From contig JBJXHG010000040.1 in the NCBI GenBank assembly GCA_046160865.1, positions 1 to 64,000 of the forward strand: 64,000 bases of DNA. The letters are read 5' to 3'. The notes under the pieces were generated by a model. The model made no database searches. It was not told where the DNA came from and was given only the letters and a program-made list of their open reading frames with translations. This document shows positions 1 to 7,548 of this stretch, piece after piece; the first letter of the stretch is position 1, and each line of letters begins with the position of its first letter. Origin of the DNA: JBJXHG01 sp046160865 (GTDB lineage Bacteria; Planctomycetota; UBA1135; GCA-002686595). A program made the translations under genes and the position numbers.

Positions 1-42
1 GTCGTTGCGGGGCTGCGCGCTCGACTCACTCGCACACGAGTT

Positions 43-930
43 TCACGGACACGTGTACACGTCCACCACCTTCGTCCACGCGCCGCCGACCAAATGATCG
101 ACGTGCGGAACGAGCACGAAATGGAACGGCTGCTGTTCGCCGAAGGTCGAGCCGCAACCCGGCGCCGGCTGGCGTTCGACGCTCGTGACGCCGAGCGTCG
201 CGATCGAGAGACCGACGCGCTTCACCGCGACCGAGTGTCCGCCGGAGAGTTTGCGGCCCGCGAATACCGCGAGGACGGCGTTCTGCGCGAAGTCGACGGC
301 AGGCTCGGGCGGCTGCGGCGTCATGCCGGTCGTGTGCAGGTTCCAGAACGCGGTCCACGATGCCGCGTCCGTGACGACCTGCGTGCCGCCTTCGAACTGC
401 CAACCGGTCGGATGTCCGGTCCGGGGACCTTGCAACAGCGTCGTGAAGCCCGTGGGTTCCGGCAATCCGAAGTGAATGCCGATCGCGTCGCTCAGATCGA
501 ACGTCGCGCCGGTGCGGAAGAGGAACTGGAAGTTCCACGTCGAGCCGGGCGCGATCGGGCCCGCGGCGCTCTGCGGCGCGAGGTAGTCGACGGGAAACGC
601 GACCGTCGGCTGTCCCGCTTGCGCTTGCACGACGGGCAGACGCAAGAGCGTTCCGCCGACGCAACGCGTTCCGTTGCCGAGCGGCGTCGGTGCGATCTGC
701 GCGCTGCCGTAGAAGAAGAGTCCGAAGTTGCCCGCGGGCACGTTCGACGCGTGCAGCACGAGGTCGCCGGAGCCGCCCGCGACGGTGAAGTCGGCGCTGC
801 CGGCAGCCGTGATGACGGAGCCGTTCGTACCGGGTGTGCAGAAGCGCGTGACGCCGCCTTGCGCGGCGGCGAGCGGAGCGAAGGCGACGAACGCGAACGA
901 CGTGAAGAGCAGCGGAGCCAGCGACTTCAT
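43..930 (-). CDS. Exported protein: planctomycete Cys-type module plus PrcB_C-like domain
   Basis: The 295-residue product starts with a clear Sec signal peptide (MKSL, then a hydrophobic stretch ending AAAQ at about residue 24), so it is exported. Residues 25-170 resemble the extracellular module common in deep-branching planctomycetes, with an early Cys, the phrase RCVGG near residue 90 and a PGSTWNFQF segment. Residues 180-295 resemble the C-terminal domain of PrcB-type proteins, with a VDFAQNAVLAVFAG strand, a GGHSVAVKRV strand and a final VPHVDHLVGG strand. PrcB binds proteases in spirochaetes, but nothing here shows a protease partner. It is transcribed alone, away from the neighbouring aminopeptidase; a family A repeat lies upstream of its start. 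Function is unproven; the two-domain reading is inference. Confidence 0.8.
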   Translation of the reverse strand: MKSLAPLLFTSFAFVAFAPLAAAQGGVTRFCTPGTNGSVITAAGSADFTVAGGSGDLVLHASNVPAGNFGLFFYGSAQIAPTPLGNGTRCVGGTLLRLPVVQAQAGQPTVAFPVDYLAPQSAAGPIAPGSTWNFQFLFRTGATFDLSDAIGIHFGLPEPTGFTTLLQGPRTGHPTGWQFEGGTQVVTDAASWTAFWNLHTTGMTPQPPEPAVDFAQNAVLAVFAGRKLSGGHSVAVKRVGLSIATLGVTSVERQPAPGCGSTFGEQQPFHFVLVPHVDHLVGGAWTKVVDVYTCP

Positions 931-1099
931 GGGGAAAACTCTCGAGGGCGGTGGAAGTAGAGCAGCAACGGGTTGCGCTCCTTAGAACGCTATGCGGACG
1001 CGGTCACACGCGCAGCGTCGCCCGCTGGAATTCCGCGCGCTCCGCACCGGTGCACACTTTGCGTCCACATTGCACGGCTGCGTCCGCGAAGAGCGAGGC

Positions 1100-1277
1100 T
1101 AGCCTGCATTTCTCACCACGCCGCGAGCGAAACGGTGCAAGTGTCGGTGGATGCAAGTCGAACGACCGAGCGCACCGGAGGCGACCTGGTAGGTCGCCGA
1201 GGAGCGTGACCGAGCTCGACGCCGCAGACGCCAGCAATTGCGCCGTTGCAGCCGCGGTGTGGTGAGAAATGCGGGCG
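1100..1277. repeat. Inverted-repeat element A1 (family A)
   Basis: The left arm AGCCTGCATTTCTCACCACG (1101-1120) pairs with the right arm GTGTGGTGAGAAATGCGGGC (1257-1276), with two mismatches. The interior is not closely alike to copies A3 and A5, but it carries its own hairpin GGCGACCT..AGGTCGCC near 1180-1200, so the whole unit can fold into a branched hairpin. It sits between the 3' end of the aminopeptidase gene and the 5' end of the exported PrcB-type gene. Confidence 0.8.
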
Positions 1278-1336
1278 AGCGCCTGCACGCGGATCGAGCG
1301 GCCACCGCAGAGCAAAGGTCCTACCGAATGGATGCG

Positions 1337-1380
1337 CTCTTCGCGCTGTTTCCGCGCGTGCGCCGGAACAGCGCGAAGAG
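1337..1380 (-). terminator. Strong hairpin at the 3' end of the aminopeptidase gene
   Basis: CTCTTCGCGCTGTTTCCG (1337-1354) pairs with CGGAACAGCGCGAAGAG (1364-1380), with one bulged base. The hairpin lies one base beyond the stop codon of the minus-strand aminopeptidase gene. There is no U-tract after the stem, so intrinsic termination is uncertain; it may protect the 3' end or act with Rho. Confidence 0.5.
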
Positions 1381-1381
1381 T

Positions 1382-2275
1382 TCAGCGCGTCAGCACTTCG
1401 ACGCCGTCGGGGCCGAGGTACAGCGAGTGCTCGTATTGCGCGACCATCGTGCCGTCGTCTTCGACGAGCGGCGGATAGCGCACGAGCGAGCCTTGTCGCG
1501 CGAGTTGCAGCAGCGCGTCCTCGACCGCGTCGCGATCGAGATCCTTGAAGTAGCGCCGCGCGATCGGCAAGCCGCGCCACGCTTCGATCGCGCGCAGCAC
1601 TTCCCGATCGATGCTGCGTGCCTTCGACGGCGGCCGCACCATCATGAAGACCTCGGCCTTGCCGAGTTCGCGGATGTATCCCCGCCCCGTCGACGCGAAC
1701 GGCTCGATCGCGAACACCATCCCGCGGCGCAGCTTTCCGCCGCCGCGCTCCGCGTAGTTCGGAATCTGCGGCGGCGTGTGCACCTTCCAGCGCCCGAGCC
1801 CGTGTCCCGTCAAGTTGCGCACGGGCTGATGTCCGGCGGCGACGATGGTGCTCTCGATCGCACCGCCGAGCTCGCCGACAGGCACGTCCTCGCGCACGGT
1901 CGCAATCGCAGCATCGAGCGCGTCGCGCGCCGCGTCGATCAAGCTCTTCCAACGACCGTCTTCGGAGAGATCCACCGTCGCTGCCGTGTCTGCGATGTAT
2001 CCGTCGACGTGGACGCCGATGTCGACCTTGACGCAGTCTCCGGTCTCGTACGTCTGCGCGTCCTCGGGACTCGAGCAATAATGAGCCGCGACGTGGTTGC
2101 GGCTCGACTGCGCCGGAAAGCCGGGCTCGGCGCCCCGATCACGAATCTTCTGCTCGATCGACTCGAGCACGTTTCGGATCGCGACGCCCGGACGAATCGC
2201 ATCCTTGGCCCATTCTCGGCATTCGGAGGCGATGCGACCTGCCTTGCGAAAGCACTCCAGCGCGTGTGAATCCAC
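1382..2275 (-). CDS. map: Type II (archaeal-like) methionine aminopeptidase
   Basis: This is a cytoplasmic metallo-aminopeptidase of family M24 that would remove the initiator methionine from new proteins. The segment order follows archaeal type II enzymes: a KAGRIA helix, NHVAAHY, KVDIGVHVDGYIADTA with two metal-binding aspartates, NLTGHGLGRWKVH with the metal-binding His, FAIEPFA with a glutamate, and a final VAQYEHS with the last glutamate. Type II enzymes have an extra helical domain between the His and Glu motifs; the segment here fits that. The chosen GTG gives 297 residues, close to the archaeal length. The frame stays open upstream to a GTG at 2365, but those 30 codons run into a repeat arm and do not resemble family N-termini. 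No clear Shine-Dalgarno sequence decides the start. Confidence 0.88.
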   Translation of the reverse strand: MDSHALECFRKAGRIASECREWAKDAIRPGVAIRNVLESIEQKIRDRGAEPGFPAQSSRNHVAAHYCSSPEDAQTYETGDCVKVDIGVHVDGYIADTAATVDLSEDGRWKSLIDAARDALDAAIATVREDVPVGELGGAIESTIVAAGHQPVRNLTGHGLGRWKVHTPPQIPNYAERGGGKLRRGMVFAIEPFASTGRGYIRELGKAEVFMMVRPPSKARSIDREVLRAIEAWRGLPIARRYFKDLDRDAVEDALLQLARQGSLVRYPPLVEDDGTMVAQYEHSLYLGPDGVEVLTR

Positions 2276-2346
2276 GCGGTCGAGGATACGGGCTTGATCG
2301 AAACGCGGCAATTCGAGACCTTCGCGCGATGATTCCAGCCGAACCG

Positions 2347-2407
2347 AGCCCGCATTTCTCACCACGTCCTGCTGCGGTCGCGACGGACGTGGTGAGAAAT
2401 GCGGGCT
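2347..2407. repeat. Minimal palindrome A2 (family A, 61 bp)
   Basis: This copy keeps two perfect 22-base arms of family A (2347-2368 and 2386-2407; core AGCCCGCATTTCTCACCACG) around only 17 bases. It lies between the divergently read aminopeptidase and small exported protein, where promoters would be expected. The right arm carries GGTGAG-AA-ATG, and that ATG opens the downstream frame. Confidence 0.85.
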
Positions 2408-2875
2408 AGCGTGACCGCGACGACGCGGAGATTCGGCACGAATCCGCTCACCGCGCGTCGAATCGCGGCCGTGCTGGTCGCGCTCGCGCCAGTCGCGACG
2501 ACGGCCTGTCGCACGTCGACGACGCGCTCGGAAGAGAGCGCTCCGGGGCTCACGATCGCGCGCGCGATGCCCGTGCGTGCGTGGGCGGTGCGCTCCGGCG
2601 AGCGCACGCTCGGCTCGCTCGTCCGCTACGAAGATCCCGTGGATCCGTCACGCGCGTTGTTCGTCGTGCGCGATCACGAGCAGCACGATCTCGGCCTCGT
2701 CGACGTGCACGGCCGAGCGTGGCGCTACGTGCTGCACAGCCGCGAGCCGAAATTGCTGGGCACTGGCACGGTCGCGCATGCCACGGCGCTGATTTTCGCA
2801 ATCGAGGGCGAGATCGAGCTCGTGGAGCTCGCTATCGACGACTTGCGGCCGCCGACGGCCGTCGCTCCGAAGTAG
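2399..2875 (+). CDS. Small exported or lipid-anchored protein of unknown function
   Basis: I do not recognise this 158-residue protein. Residues 18-36 form a hydrophobic segment (AAVLVALAPVATTA) ending at a Cys, which could be a weak lipobox or a signal-peptide end. The rest is a compact beta-rich domain (LGSLVRYED, ALFVVRDHEQHDLGLVDVHG, WRYVLHSREP, IFAIEGEIELVEL). The ATG lies inside the right arm of repeat A2, preceded by GGTGAG; a GTG four codons later is an alternative. The next gene downstream is the kinase on the same strand, about 270 bases away. Codon use matches its neighbours, which supports a real gene. Confidence 0.6.
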   Translation: MRASVTATTRRFGTNPLTARRIAAVLVALAPVATTACRTSTTRSEESAPGLTIARAMPVRAWAVRSGERTLGSLVRYEDPVDPSRALFVVRDHEQHDLGLVDVHGRAWRYVLHSREPKLLGTGTVAHATALIFAIEGEIELVELAIDDLRPPTAVAPK

Positions 2876-3143
2876 AGCGCGCGCGGACCTTCGCTCTGCG
2901 GCGCATCGTGCGCCCGGCGATCGCAACGGCTCCGAACGCGAGCGCGTTCCGCGTGGGTGAGCCCGCGAGCGACGCAGGCAAGATTCTCGCGACTCCTTGC
3001 TCCGCGACGGAGCGTTTCCTCGGAGAACGGCCCACGCGGCCGGGGGAATGTCTCAATCCATTCACCCGAACGCTCGAAAAGGGGCGGGTCGGCGCGCCCC
3101 GCCGGACATCCCCTTCTTCCCCCTTCCTCATCGGGTCTGCGAC

Positions 3144-4070
3144 ATGATCAAGCTGGAAGCTGGCGAGTGCATCGGCTCCTACCGCGTTCTCGAGTTCCTG
3201 GCTCGCGGCGGATTCGCACTCGTCTACTTGGCCGAGGACGCCGAGGGCCACAAGGTGGCGCTCAAGATCGGCGACGTCGCCGGCGGTGGTCGGTACGTGA
3301 CTCGGTTCCTCGAGATCACGAGCCAACGGCGGCCCGAAGGCATCAGCCCCGACGAAACTCCCGCGGAAGCGATCTTCTTCCGCCAAGACGGCGTGCGGAT
3401 CGACTTCCTCGACGTGCACGAGATCGACGAACTGCTCCAGCACGAAGCGCGTCTCCTGCGCGACATCAAGAGCCCGAACGTCGTGCAAGTGCGCGAGTGC
3501 TTCACGCACGAAGGCCGGCCGGTGCTCGCGATGGAGTTCGCACGCGGCAAGACACTGCGCGAGAAGATCCGCGGGCTCGAGGGCATCCGCCTCAACTGGT
3601 TCCTCACGATCGTCCGCACGCTGCAGAAGCTGAACAAGGCCGGTCAGCTCGCATACCACGGCGACCTGAAGCCCGAGAACATCCTGATCAAGCCGTCCGG
3701 CAGCGTGCTGATGATCGATCCGGCGATGCGCGTCGACGAGCGCGGTGTGATCACGACGACGCCGCACTACAACCCGCTGCTGCTCCGCGACAGCAAGGCC
3801 GACGTGATGGGCATCGGCGTGATGCTCTACGAGATCCTGACGGGCGTTCTGCCGTTCGACGAAGTGCCGTGGACCTACGCGGGTCGCGAGCAAGGTGGCG
3901 AGGTCGAGCGGATGAGCCTCTCGTACTTCCTCAGCTACCCGCCGCCGAAGGACATGAATCCGAACACGCCGGAGCCGCTCGCGCGCATCGTCTACCGCTG
4001 CTTGACGGTGATGGACTACGGCCTGGCCGAGCTCGAGCGCGATCTCGTCGACTTCCTCCGCAAGGAGTGA
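3144..4070 (+). CDS. Divergent eukaryotic-like Ser/Thr protein kinase
   Basis: This is a single kinase domain of about 308 residues with no membrane segment or sensor domain, so it is probably cytoplasmic. From the chosen ATG: the glycine-rich loop is LARGGFALVYLAED, the ATP-binding lysine is K41 in VALKI, helix C has an HEARLL glutamate, and the catalytic loop is HGDLKPEN with D174. The usual HRD arginine is Gly, and the magnesium motif DFG is replaced by DPA (D192). The subdomain IX aspartate (DVMGIGVMLYEILTG) is kept. The changes suggest a constitutively active or unusually regulated kinase. The frame is open further upstream (ATG at 3048, TTG-type at 2997), but that part is basic and unlike kinases. 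A hairpin follows the stop. Confidence 0.85.
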   Translation: MIKLEAGECIGSYRVLEFLARGGFALVYLAEDAEGHKVALKIGDVAGGGRYVTRFLEITSQRRPEGISPDETPAEAIFFRQDGVRIDFLDVHEIDELLQHEARLLRDIKSPNVVQVRECFTHEGRPVLAMEFARGKTLREKIRGLEGIRLNWFLTIVRTLQKLNKAGQLAYHGDLKPENILIKPSGSVLMIDPAMRVDERGVITTTPHYNPLLLRDSKADVMGIGVMLYEILTGVLPFDEVPWTYAGREQGGEVERMSLSYFLSYPPPKDMNPNTPEPLARIVYRCLTVMDYGLAELERDLVDFLRKE

Positions 4071-4075
4071 CGGTC

Positions 4076-4095
4076 GGCGTGCGGTGCCGCGCGCC
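4076..4095 (+). terminator. GC hairpin just after the kinase stop codon
   Basis: GGCGTGCG pairs with CGCGCGCC across a four-base loop, with one G-U wobble, starting six bases after the kinase stop. No U-tract follows. It could assist termination, but this is weak evidence on its own in GC-rich DNA. Confidence 0.35.
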
Positions 4096-4102
4096 GGCCC
4101 TC

Positions 4103-4279
4103 AGCCTGAATTTCTCACCACGTTCGTCGCGAGGGCGTGACAGCTCGCTTCGGGCAAGGCGGTGCATCGAAATCGACCGGAGCTCTCCTGTCAGGTCAGC
4201 GAGCATCGATTCCGATCCGACAACGAGGGCGAAAGCGAGTTGACGCGAACGCAGCAGGACGTGGTGAGAATTCCGGGCT
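4103..4279. repeat. Inverted-repeat element A3 (family A, full length)
   Basis: The left arm AGCCTGAATTTCTCACCACG pairs with the right arm CGTGGTGAGAATTCCGGGCT. The reverse complement of the interior aligns along most of its length with copy A5 (shared blocks GGATCGGAATCGAT and CTCCGGTCGATT), so the unit has a conserved, oriented interior. Internal inverted segments let the element fold nearly end to end. It lies between two convergent genes. Confidence 0.85.
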
Positions 4280-4416
4280 TTCAACCGGCGTGCGAAACCG
4301 CTGCTCGCGTCTCACACGTGGCCGTCACGCGCGCCGCACCGATGCCGGCCCGACAAATGGCGCGGCGCCGGCGGCTCTCTTCGAGCGCCGGCGCCTGCAT
4401 GCGCGTCCTGCAACGA

Positions 4417-6234
4417 CTACCAGCTCACGACATCACGCGCCGAGACGGCCATCGGCGTGAACGGCGGAAGATTGGCGACATTGTTGAAGCGTGTGTTGTA
4501 GGTCCACACGCGATTCGGCGCTTCGTAGCGATCGCTGCCGTAGAGCCAATTGCCGGTCGCGAACCGCGAGTGGTACGCGTTCACGAACGAGCCCTTGAAC
4601 GCGCATGTCTTGCCGCTCCAGTTCTCGTGGAACCGCGGCAGGTTCTCGAGACCGCCGTTGTATTGGCCCACGCTCGACTCCTGATTGCCACCGATGAGCG
4701 CCGCGTTGTAGGTCGTGTTCGCAGCGGAAGGCAGCACGCCCTTCACCTTCGCGTCGTCCCATGACTTCGACAGCAGGTTGATCGCGTCGCCGATGAGGGC
4801 CGCTCCGCGCTGCGGATGCGTCGCGTCGCCGACGTTGTAGTCGCCCCACACGTAGAGCGGGTTTTCCGACACGACGGTGAGCGCGCTGTTCAGCACGGCC
4901 GCGTTCTTCAAGCGGATTCCCTTCGCGTTCAAACCGGTGCCGGCGCCGTAGTGCGCGGCGTACAGCAATCCGTTCGACGGGAAGTGGCCAGATGCGTTCA
5001 ACGCAGCGACGTCGACGTTGGCGACCCAGATCTTGCTCGTGGAGCCATTCGCTTGCCGCGCGTCGTACATCTGGCTCAAGCTGACGACGCCCGTCAGGTG
5101 CGACGTGACATTCGTGCCGGCGCCGTCGAACGCCTTCCACGTGCCATTGTTCGCCACGATGATCGAGAGACCGGCGTTCGAGTGGTAGTAGCCCTTGTTG
5201 TGCGTGCCCGTACCCGGCGCGGTCGCCACGTATTGGCGCGTGCCAGGATCGAACACGAAGTCACCACCCTGGACCGACTCGTACATCTGGATCGAGCCGA
5301 TGTGCGGCGTCACCGCTTCCGTCATCCCATGGTCCGCCGACAGCACCGTGTGGCCGCCGCCGTTCGCGTAGCCTTCGGGCTCCGACCAATATTCGAGAGC
5401 ACCCGGCCCCCACGGGAGCGCGTCGCCGGTCTCCGTGTAGTCGCCGTTCTGGTTCACGTCCCAACCGCCCGTGAAGTTGCTGTCGTAACCGCTCGTCGAC
5501 GTGATTCCGTCGTTGTTCATCTGGCCCTGGCTGCGCATCGTCACGTACTCGCTCGGCTCCGCGCCACTGAAGGGGTTCGAAACCCAGCGACGGATGTTCA
5601 CGGTGCCTTGCGACGCGTTCGGGTCGTCCTTGCGGTGACGGAAGATGTCGCCGACCGCGCGCACGTAGTTCGTGTTCAGCGTCAGCGTCGTGTTCTGCGA
5701 ACCCAGGTACATGTCGCCGTTGCTGTGCACGCGGCCCAGCACGCTCATCAGCGGGCCGGGGTTGATCTCGAGGTCGTTGTTGTAGAAGACCGCGAACTGG
5801 AAGATCGGCGTCGCCTCCGAGTTCACGATGCGACTCGCAGTGGCTTGGTTGCCCTGTACGGTCGCCGTCGCCGTGATCTGGTAGCCCGTCACGAGCGTCT
5901 CGATGCCCGACGGATCCGTGTCCGTGGCCGCGAAACCCGTCTGCACGATGGTGTACGGCACTTGAATGCCGTTGATCGTCGCGCTGCCGCTCGCCGGCAC
6001 CGCGGTCCAGTTCGCGATCGACTCCTGGATCTCCTTCTTCGCCGCCTCGACCGCGCCCTCGGCCAGGTACTTCGCCTGGCCCCCGTAGCGATTGACGCCG
6101 GACACTTTGTCCGCGACGACCGAAACGGTCAGCATGACCGACACCATGCTCGCGGCTACGAAAGCCGCGAACACCGAGTACAAAAGCGCCACGCCTGCTT
6201 CGCCGCGACGCCGTCTTTGGATTCTGATTTTCAT
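4417..6234 (-). CDS. PilX-like minor pilin / pilus assembly protein
   Basis: This 605-residue protein begins with a short basic leader (MKIRIQRRRRGEAG) and one hydrophobic segment (VALLYSVFAAFVAASMVSVML), the layout of PilX/GspK-type pilus proteins that lack a canonical prepilin site. A small-residue amphipathic helix follows (AKYLAEGAVEAAKKEI), and then a large extracellular domain with repeated LGRVHSNGDMYLGS-type, GYYHSNAGLSI and GLLYAAHYGAG strands. Its start overlaps the stop of the upstream gene by one base (TAATG), so translation is probably coupled. It is the last gene of a three-gene operon. The exact place in the pilus or secretion machine cannot be told from sequence; no adhesin motif is visible. 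Confidence 0.75.
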   Translation of the reverse strand: MKIRIQRRRRGEAGVALLYSVFAAFVAASMVSVMLTVSVVADKVSGVNRYGGQAKYLAEGAVEAAKKEIQESIANWTAVPASGSATINGIQVPYTIVQTGFAATDTDPSGIETLVTGYQITATATVQGNQATASRIVNSEATPIFQFAVFYNNDLEINPGPLMSVLGRVHSNGDMYLGSQNTTLTLNTNYVRAVGDIFRHRKDDPNASQGTVNIRRWVSNPFSGAEPSEYVTMRSQGQMNNDGITSTSGYDSNFTGGWDVNQNGDYTETGDALPWGPGALEYWSEPEGYANGGGHTVLSADHGMTEAVTPHIGSIQMYESVQGGDFVFDPGTRQYVATAPGTGTHNKGYYHSNAGLSIIVANNGTWKAFDGAGTNVTSHLTGVVSLSQMYDARQANGSTSKIWVANVDVAALNASGHFPSNGLLYAAHYGAGTGLNAKGIRLKNAAVLNSALTVVSENPLYVWGDYNVGDATHPQRGAALIGDAINLLSKSWDDAKVKGVLPSAANTTYNAALIGGNQESSVGQYNGGLENLPRFHENWSGKTCAFKGSFVNAYHSRFATGNWLYGSDRYEAPNRVWTYNTRFNNVANLPPFTPMAVSARDVVSW

Positions 6235-6962
6235 TAGAGCCCGCCTCCGTTGCGCAGCTTCACCACCGACTCCAAGAAGTGGCGGTGAAGCGTCCCCCCC
6301 TCGTCCGTCTCACGCAGCCAGACCCGCACACGGCAGGCCCCGACTGGGATGTTCACTGGATCCGTCGTGCTCGTGTCGAACGTCAAGCGCTCGACGTGGT
6401 GGCCCACGACCCGACCGTTGCCGCCATTCGCGCGGCGCTCGAGATAGTTGATCCCGTCCGGACGTCGCACGACGACGAAGCTGTACTGGATCGGATCCCA
6501 GACCAGCGCGCCGTCGCCGTCGATGTCGGGAATGCCATCGGGTGTCGGCACGAGCGTCGCAGGATCGCGATCGTCGACATCGAGCGGCAGGGAGAAGACG
6601 ATCGCGCGGGTCCGACCGTAGTCGGACTCGCCGATGTTGGCTGCGTGCGGCGCGGGCGGGTGCGCGTGCATTGCGAACGCTCCCTGCGCGTTGCCTTCAT
6701 CGAACAAGTACGGGAGGTTCGCGCCGCCGCCGAGATCGCGCAATCCGGAGCGCTTCAGGTCCGCCTGCACCGCGGTCATGATGCGTTCACCCATCAACTG
6801 CAGACGGCTCTCCACCGACCCGCTGACGGTTCCGCCGCGCAAGGCGGACAGCGACTGGGTGAGCCCGGCCGCGAGCGCGAACAGCACGACGACGCCGATC
6901 GCCATCTCGACGAGGCTGAATCCTGCGCGCGCTGTGTGCTGGATCGAATGGAGCTGTTTCAT
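6234..6962 (-). CDS. PilW/PulJ-like minor pilin
   Basis: The 242-residue product begins MKQLHSIQHTARAGFSLVEM, a type III (prepilin) signal: a short basic leader, a Gly before the cleavage point, Phe at +1 and Glu at +5, then a hydrophobic helix (AIGVVVLFALAAGLTQSL). A prepilin peptidase would process it at the inner membrane. The rest is a beta-rich periplasmic domain. The ATG overlaps the stop of the preceding gene by four bases (ATGA) and its own stop overlaps the next start, so three genes are translationally linked. The open frame continues well upstream but there it is only another reading of the PilV-like gene. Assignment to PilW or PulJ rather than another minor pilin is by gene order. 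Confidence 0.82.
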   Translation of the reverse strand: MKQLHSIQHTARAGFSLVEMAIGVVVLFALAAGLTQSLSALRGGTVSGSVESRLQLMGERIMTAVQADLKRSGLRDLGGGANLPYLFDEGNAQGAFAMHAHPPAPHAANIGESDYGRTRAIVFSLPLDVDDRDPATLVPTPDGIPDIDGDGALVWDPIQYSFVVVRRPDGINYLERRANGGNGRVVGHHVERLTFDTSTTDPVNIPVGACRVRVWLRETDEGGTLHRHFLESVVKLRNGGGL

Positions 6963-7378
6963 CGCGTCTTCATGCTCGACAGGCGGATGATGCGCTGCCG
7001 TCCTGCGTAGTCGTTCCAAGTCACGGTCAGCACGATCTGCAACGGGTCCGGAATCGCCCCGACACCTGCGAAGCCCGGATAAGTCGGCACGATCGTCTCG
7101 TTGTCGAGGTGCAGATTCGTGAACGCCGCCACGGGTTGCCCCGCGGCGAACAGACTGCCGGCGACGGGGATTTCGTCGACCGGAAGCAGGAGCAATCGGT
7201 CCATCGCCGCTTCGGCGTCCGCCATCGCGACGTTCGTCTCGCGACTCGTGCGCATCAGGTTGTGCGACGAGATCTGCGTGATGAACGTGGACAGGACCGC
7301 GACGGCGAGAACCGTGATCGCGATCATCATCTCGACCAGGGTGAAACCCTGCCGAGTGCGCCGTGCGCGCCTGAACAT
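6959..7378 (-). CDS. PilV/GspI-like minor pilin
   Basis: The 139-residue product begins MFRRARRTRQGFTLVEMMIA, a textbook prepilin leader with Gly before Phe at +1, Glu at +5 and a following hydrophobic helix. It is the first gene of the operon with the PilW- and PilX-like genes. A good ribosome-binding site (GGGGAGG, five bases before the ATG) fixes the start. The C-terminal part (about residues 50-139) is a small beta domain with a VLTVTWNDYAGRQRIIRLSS strand pair typical of PilV/GspI/PulI-type minor pilins. The upstream 170 bases before the next gene may hold the operon promoter, but I see no convincing boxes. Confidence 0.85.
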   Translation of the reverse strand: MFRRARRTRQGFTLVEMMIAITVLAVAVLSTFITQISSHNLMRTSRETNVAMADAEAAMDRLLLLPVDEIPVAGSLFAAGQPVAAFTNLHLDNETIVPTYPGFAGVGAIPDPLQIVLTVTWNDYAGRQRIIRLSSMKTR

Positions 7379-7548
7379 GCCTGCCTCCCCTTGCCTGCGC
7401 GGCCCCCCCTGCCGAGGCGGTTCGCGCGTGTGCCACTCACGAAAAAGCGGACCAGTCTACCACACGTACAGCCAAAAGCCAGGCCATTTCACGATTTTGC
7501 ATTTCACGCGTTCGCTCGGCCCGCGCGCCACCGATGCGAGTGCGCGCA

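Larger units (their letters stand above)
931..1381. other. Non-coding stretch holding repeat A1 and a 3' hairpin
   Basis: No convincing gene is visible. The stretch holds one family A inverted-repeat element and, next to the aminopeptidase stop codon, a strong hairpin. Short open frames crossing it are arginine/serine-rich readings of GC-rich DNA without a ribosome-binding site. Confidence 0.6.
4071..4416. other. Non-coding convergent gap with repeat A3
   Basis: The gap separates the convergent kinase and pilin-like operon. It holds a GC hairpin just after the kinase stop and one full family A element. No gene is visible in the remaining 135 bases. Confidence 0.6.

Noticed and set aside
7440..7510. 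A sigma-54-like site (TGGCCTGG then TTGGC on the minus strand) ahead of the pilin operon
   Set aside because: The GG-to-GC spacing is one base too long and the TTGC element is TTGG, so the match is not better than chance.
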